This document shows, piece after piece, positions 57,771 through 64,000 of a DNA stretch of 64,000 bases. The translations under genes were made by a program, and so were the position numbers. How positions within the stretch are numbered: position 1 is the stretch's first letter; each line of letters starts with the position of its first letter. This DNA comes from Stercorarius parasiticus (taxonomy: Eukaryota; Chordata; Aves; Charadriiformes; Stercorariidae): NCBI GenBank assembly GCA_013396915.1, contig VWZL01001965.1, positions 248,001 to 312,000 of the forward strand, written 5' to 3'. A model generated the notes under the pieces. That model saw nothing but the letters and a program-made list of their open reading frames with translations, made no database searches and was not told where the DNA came from.

Positions 57771-60700
57771 CAACAAAACGGGAGGAAGTTCATAAACAAG
57801 TTAGGCATGACTTATGCCACTTGTAATATGGCAATGATACTCAATTTCCTCATAGGAATATTGTAAAAATTAAATTAACTTAGAGTTCTAATATAGACTA
57901 AAATATACAAGGATTATTTTTCCTGAGAAGTTGGGTATCTCCTTGAAGAGCCCTGTTTTACTTCATATCACCTTTGCAGGAGAGAATGGTGGAAAAACAC
58001 AGGTAAAATATGATAAGAAAAGAACGGCTTTTTGCTCCAAAGTCACTCCTTTGTGTTGAAGAGAAATTGCTGTGGAACAAGGCAAATGCGCGTTTCATTA
58101 CTTCATTATCTTTGCAGGTAACTGTGTGACATTGCCATAAGCACCCTTACAGCAAAGCCATGTTGAAGTGAGCTATACATCAGCTGTGCAAGGCTACTCC
58201 TTCATCCTCTTCTTTGTTCCTCAGCTGGCTTTAGGGCAAGTTGTCCAAGGAGTGACCTCTTGGCTCTGTACTACATACTCCTGCTACTTTTGTACCAGGG
58301 AGTATGGATTTGAAAGCAATCCTGGTTATCAAAGCAGCAGAGTTATATCTCCTACTTTGGTCCTTAGACCTTAACAATTAATTCAGACAAATTCTCAGCT
58401 TTATAGTTAGAGACTGGGGAGCTGATTTCTAAAAATAAAAGGCACTCTCTTCCTTAAGTTTTTATCCACCCGTCAAAACTCTATGATTCTTTGATTTCAA
58501 AATCCTAAGCAATTTCAAAAGAGAGTTATACAACCCATAAGCGCACGTATTTTGCTGCCCGATAAAGTTTGTTTTGAAGAGATTAGAAATAAATCTGAAA
58601 CAACTGTTCAAGAGACACAGAGTAGTGTTTAGGGCATTTCACCGATTCAAATCTAATTCAAGACAACGTTTGCCAGAAGTAAGAAGTGTCTGATTTCCCT
58701 TTGGTTGTTAGGACAAGTTAGTTGCTGGTTTATCTTTATCCTCCACAAAAATATGGACACATCACATAATCTTTCAGCTTTTTGGCATCCTTAGGAAAGA
58801 GAATGGGAACTGAATAGTCTCAAGGCAGTTACCCACACATTACAGAGATCATCCCTTAAGACAAAAAGAACAGTGCATAACAAATCACGGGTATATCAAG
58901 AAGTACTGACTTCAACAGCAACCAAACCTGGAGCATCCTTCTCCAGAAGTGTAAGGCTATTTTCCTATAAAAGTGTCCTTTAGCTGCAGAGGAAGCTTTT
59001 TACAGAAAGGTAAGAAGGAAAGTCTTAATTTATATCTTATTTAATTGGAGTTTGCATTGCTTCTAGTTGTGTTTTATCTGCCCAGCAGGAGGAGGCCATT
59101 GGTTCTCAGCTAATCAATGCAGCCCTACTTCACTTTGAGCAACTTCAATTTAAATTACATTTTTGTATGTCTACAATTTGTAATTAGCAATCAAGAGATA
59201 CTGCTGCCACTTGAAATATCCCACAGAACTGCAGGAGTCACTAGTGTGTATGATTCTGTTCCATTTAGGTTAATCTGAGGTCTATTGCTGACCTCCATGA
59301 GTTCAGTATTACCTGTAAGTATAACACTACTCAGTACTGGCACTAATAACTACAGCTCCCTCCGTTGCCTAATTTCAGCATAGTTTCTGTCAACCTAACT
59401 TTTCCTGCCTGGCACCCAAAACAGTAACTTATTTTAAGTAAGCCTTGAAAGCCCCGACTTTCTCCCAGCTCTTAGTCATTTAGTCATGTGAATAAAATAA
59501 AAGTGAGATCTATGTCTACTGTAATTTTTCTCTTTCCAAAATATCACAGTCGCACTCATAAAGCTAAAGTCATAAAGGAATTCCTATACTCCCAGGTAGG
59601 ATGACAACTTGTATTTCATAGATGCATGCCACACTGGTCTCCAAACAGACCACAAAGGCTGCTGGAGGAAGGAAACATGGAAAAGATGTTCCCAACGTGT
59701 TCTGTACATCCTGCAGCCGCATTCTGCTCACACGTGTTTCATGGCTTTTGTTGTAGCAGCTCTTAAAATGGTCCACTGACAGTTTATCTTTCAGATTTCA
59801 GTGTTGCTCCATTTCTCCACTGGAAAGCAGAGGCTCTGTCTCAGATGGAGTCTTCCATAGTCCCTTTACCATTGTCCTGCTGCCCAAAGGGATGTATCCC
59901 GAAAGCACCTCAGATATCTGTAGAGAGAAACTGGAATGATATTTTTTAAGTTAGAATATTCATCAAAGCTTCAACTGCAACAGCATTTTCAGTCCTAGTT
60001 TCTAAATAATTTTGCACTGTGTCACTGGTTGGCTCCCAGACGTGGCCAGACCTAGACAATACCTGAGGAAGTAAAAGTGCAGCAAAACGTAGATGAGCAT
60101 CCTCCACGTCTCTTCTGCTTCCCTTTCTGACCATGGAAGCTCAGGTGATTGTCATCATCCCAGTGGGACAGCAAATAAGGATCATCAGAGAGGAAAAGAC
60201 CTACCTTCTAGGTCGTTCCATCCCAATAAAAGAGAAAGAAACTCAGGCCATCGCTTACTATTACAGAAGATGGTGTCACTCAAGCTGCTCCATAAGTGCT
60301 TTGCAGCCCTGCCACATGCTGGCTAACATCCCACAATTGAGAAGTCAGGAGATTTCTCAGCAGCGTGCCACTGACAGTTGGGTTGGATTTTATCCCTTCT
60401 GCCCTCCTGGTGGGTCAGAAAAGTGAGCAAAGCTGTGTGGAGACTGCACAGGCTCAGGAAATGTGGCTATCAAGGCAAGAACCCTACAGCACCATCCAAT
60501 AAGACTCTCTGAAGAACCTTACTAAGATAACCTGCAACATCAGAGTAAAAATTTATCAGGGCCTTTCTTTTCCCTCTGAAGCAGAAAGGGGGACCAAAAA
60601 GTGGTTTTGTCTTGATCTTTAAGAAAAGCAAACTTATTCTTACACCTTTTTTTTTTCCTCCATGTCAGATGAATATTCATTTCCTAAGAAAAGTTTGAGT

Positions 60701-61151
60701 CTTTGCTATTTCATAAAGACTGCTAAACAATATAAAACCCATCTCGGAGAGTTTGGTAAGTTCCCATCTACTAGGTGATATTAAATGTTTCTTCATCACA
60801 AATCCAGAGACACAACAACTGCAGCGTTTGATGGTTTTAACTTGCAAGTAATTCTAGCAGCGCATGAAGTGTGAATATAACTACAGTCTCAGAATATTAC
60901 TATTTCTATTGTACTGGAACTCTGTTCCACACACCTTCTTCAGATAAGATAGAAGTGTTTGATGTGAATACATCTTCAATTAACATTGCTGGCAGATAAT
61001 GGAAGGCATTGATTGGAAAATCCTTATCAAGGTAAAAGTGCTTGAGAACTAAAGAAACAACCTGCCTGTCAGACCTCACTTTACTTTCAGCAATGTCGAT
61101 AATTGGAACAGGACATCATAAAAGTCCAAGTGATGGTAGCTGTTCTTCATC
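57771..61151. other. Unique noncoding sequence; candidate conserved element near 59.1 kb
   Basis: No gene or repeat family was recognised. About 59035-59215 has TTTAATTGGAGTTTGCATTG, TAATCAATG, CAATTTAAATTACA and TTTGTAATTAGC words, which resemble POU/homeodomain-type sites. A 97-codon + frame at 60133-60426 and a 77-codon frame overlapping it show no family features. The end of a single ATTCT-like unit near 58480 is too short to call CR1. Confidence 0.45.
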
Positions 61152-61219
61152 TGTACAGATATATATGTACAAATATATATATATGTACAAATATATATGT
61201 GTACATATGCAGATATATA
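61152..61219. repeat. AT-rich microsatellite with TGTACA(AATATATAT) units
   Basis: TGTACA or TGTACAAA alternates with runs of ATAT four times across about 68 bp. It is self-complementary, so it could form cruciform or slipped structures. The Tyr/Ile/Cys-rich frames on both strands here are low-complexity artefacts. Confidence 0.9.
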
Positions 61220-64000
61220 AATCAGAAAAAAGTATACCCATGCTTTCTTTATAGCGAATATAAAGATGAAGTTTCTGGTAGCTTGTCTTTCTTCTATATT
61301 TTTACCTCCCCTAAAATTTGTGCATCCAATAGGAATGGAAATTGCTGTCATGAATTATTAAAGCTGTAACCAATAGCATATTTTTAAATTTATAATCTCC
61401 TCAATGCACAGGCTATCTTCTTCTGTGTTTGGGCAACATCAAATATGTGTCAGATGCTACTCCATTACAAAAGTAGTGAAGTTTTGTTTCCAAGAAAAAA
61501 CAATGTGAATTAAATAGTGCAATTGCATGAATTCTTGCTAGGTAAAGGCTGACATAAGGCTAATAAGCACATTTGGCCCTGACCATGAAGTGTATGTGAA
61601 CGATTGCAGCCTTTCTGAGACTGCAAACAATTCCCAGTGAAAGCTGCACTGCTTCATTCTCCTGGCAGACATTAAGGCTGATTCCCATATAAAAATAGCA
61701 GTAGCGATATAACCTATCTATCTGACCTGTGGTGACTTTGGAAGTCTTGTTATGAAATGTGTATATATGCAATTATAGCAGATGCTAGAAGTATAGTTAC
61801 AGACTGAAAGAGTTTTTGTAGCCAATTAAAGTTTCTGGAAAGAGGAGTAGAAGAGCAAAGCATGCAAATATATTTCCCACTGAATCTGGAGTCAAATTAA
61901 CTTTAAAAGAAAATACAAATGGGTCCCTTGTGAATCTAATATAAGTCATACGGACTTCACTACTTGAGTATCTTCAATACATTCATCCTCAGAATAGCCA
62001 TTAGGTGAGACACTACAACCAAATATCTAAACAGACAACTACAGGCCAACATAGGCTCCATAATGCAAAAAAGAGTAAACTAATTCCCTTCTCCTTCCCC
62101 TTTTCCCCATGCACTCCAGGTTCATGGGTCACAGCCTCAAGGGAAAGTACTTTGATTTCTTCTAATAAAATAGGCAAAGTTTTTCAATCTCCTTTTTTTT
62201 GTGTGTCACTCTGAAAATGTGCTATTGGTCTCTATCGAAGAAAAAGAACAGAGTAGATGGACAGCTACTCTGATGTGGTGCAGTAACGTACATGTCATTA
62301 CAGTAGTCTACCAGCAGCTTGCAGAACACATTGTATTCAAGGAGTTATGCTCTTGAGCAAGCCGTGCCTGCTCTGGTGGGTCTTGTACTTAGAGCCTGAG
62401 TAGCCCTTTTGTTAATATGAGTATCTGCTCTAAGGAAATCTGCTGGAGTGCCCCGTGCTGGCAGGTGCTGGACACTGGTGGATGTTATGACATCAGGAAA
62501 AGATACATGATTCTGCTTGTTACATGAAATAAAAGGCATCATGGCATGAGAGGGAGGAGGAACCTCTCCACCAACAGGATCTGTTCAGCATGCCATGGGA
62601 AAATCCTTCTGGGGCCCATCCAATGCTGCATGAAAGCAGGGTTCCCAGCATCTTAACAGCCTTAAATTTGTTCACGATTTATATTTGTCTTTTTATTCTT
62701 TGTTGACTATCTATATTTCTCTTTTTTTTCTATCTTATTAAAACAGTTATTTTAATAAGCCATTTCTTATTTGGAATCCAGAAAGAATCCTGCACCGTTT
62801 TTTTCTCACCCCCTCCCTGGCCTGGTGCAGAACAGAATGGTGAGGGGACAAGTGGGTATTTGCAGTTGTCAGAATTACCTGTGGGGCTGTTTTTTGCACA
62901 AAATGATCTTGAATGTGGACTGGCAGGGAATAATTTCATTTACAAATCTTGAAGCTCTGTGATGTGCTATGTTTGCATGTTAGAAGAACAGGTTTAAGTT
63001 GCTTATTGGGTCCTAAAATCTAGACCAGTTTTCTGGTAGCAGCAAGACTCCTCTGTGCAGTATAGCATTAAAAGGTCTTCAGTCAAAACAGAGAAGTCAT
63101 GCAGCAAACCCACCACAGATATTTACAGATATGATTTGCAGTTAAGTGGTAAACTCTGTTTGTGTTCATCACTCCCACAGCTCTAAGCACTTGAGGCTGT
63201 AATTTCATGTGTTCTCAGTTTAGGGCAGCAAAAGAGAAACTCCAGCTTCTGCTTCCCCACCCTCTCTGTGTCTCTTTGCTGCACACCTTCCCCTCAGCTG
63301 ACAGCTTTCTGTGGATTTGTTCTGCAAGTTGGATCTGTGATCTGACTCCAAAGAAAAATAATATATTTCTTCCTGCAGGAACAGCTCCATGGGAGCACTA
63401 GGAGAGGGGTCCTGCAGCCACATGGCCACTGGCTCCATGAAATCAGAGGTACCTGGGCAGAGGTTAAGGCCTGCTTCCAGGGAGCTGCACATGCATTCGC
63501 TCTTGATACTCATGCTCTAGGAAGTTCAAAGTTATCTAATCAAAGATTGAGTGCTGCATCATGTCCGCCTGATCATTCAAATCCATCTGGACATGGACAC
63601 AAATTGTGACCAGGTCTGAGGGCCCCTGGGTGCTACAAATCTCCTTGGTGAAGTCACCTCCAGCCCATCATGATCTTTCTTTTACTGCAGGTAAATACTG
63701 CATCAGTATTGCAGACAGAGACTAACCTAACATCCCCCACTAAGGAGTGCCTTCAGAGGTCAGGAAGATAGTCATATCAACCCTTGCTGGATTATGGGAC
63801 AGCAACATGTGCAGTGTTAGCTACAATTAGCTTTACTGGGTCAACTGCACAATCAAATTTTGCAGCTTTTACCTGGAGATGAGGCCCACTCCTTTGCAAA
63901 CCATCTCCTCTGAGGACCTCTGATGGTTGCAGACCTCTAGCCGGCTGCTAACAAAAATGAAGAGGGGAACTATAAAACACTGAGAAAGGAAAAGAAAGAA
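61220..64000. other. Unique noncoding sequence, nothing recognised
   Basis: AT-rich DNA to about 62300, slightly GC-richer afterwards. T-runs lie near 62190 and 62720. A 97-codon minus-strand frame at 63220-63513 has no family motif. No RNA gene or repeat family was seen up to the window edge. Confidence 0.55.

Noticed and set aside
58478..58500. CTATGATTCTTTGATT resembling a CR1 terminal repeat
   Set aside because: Only about 15 bases match and the upstream sequence does not resemble the CR1 3' region.
60133..60426. 97-codon + strand frame
   Set aside because: Begins with a plausible ATG but has no family features, and an overlapping frame of similar length exists.
1..64000. CRISPR arrays, tRNA or rRNA genes, bacterial operons, phage or plasmid features
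   Set aside because: None seen. The repeats are eukaryotic retroelements and microsatellites.

Overview
The window reads as nuclear DNA of a bird. The evidence is several CR1 (chicken repeat 1) LINE copies with the diagnostic 3' tip of short ATTCTGTG-type repeats, and two solo LTRs of the kind that start TGTCATGG or TGTCCTGG and are widespread in avian genomes. The sequence is AT-rich, CpG-poor and has few repeats, as expected for an avian macrochromosomal intergenic region or a very long intron. The species cannot be named from what is visible.

I found no intact protein-coding gene, tRNA, rRNA, CRISPR array or prokaryote-style operon. Open frames are mostly 60-145 codons, occur on both strands, and have no recognisable domains except where they lie in CR1. 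The first 1.25 kb is the only non-repeat stretch with a run of overlapping + strand open frames. It could be a terminal exon with 3' UTR, a decayed gene or chance, and I do not recognise it.

Layout: 1-1250 ORF-dense unidentified block; 3326-3446 CR1 tip (-); 8306-8881 CR1 (+) flanked by purine tracts, including a long GGGAAA/GGGAGA microsatellite; 11401-11806 CR1 (-); 14664-14755 and 24150-24220 MIR/L2-like tails; 28955-29200 old CR1 relic (-); 30374-30512 and 35985-36036 CR1 fragments (+); 41376-41501 tandem duplication; 42713-43178 CR1 (+) containing an N; 50703-51301 solo LTR (-); 52905-53300 old CR1 relic (+); 54846-55058 CR1 (+); 55771-57770 CR1 (-) with reverse-transcriptase coding remnants, split by a solo LTR (+). 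The rest is unique AT-rich DNA, parts of which (near 17.2, 31.1, 40.4 and 59.1 kb) look like candidate conserved or regulatory noncoding DNA on base composition and motif content alone.

The clearest result is an assembly problem. The 371 bases 56473-56843 are repeated exactly at 56845-57215, separated by one N. This is best explained by two contig ends that overlapped but were not merged. A second N at 42807 sits where several hundred bases of CR1 interior are missing. I see no new biological system here and do not claim one.
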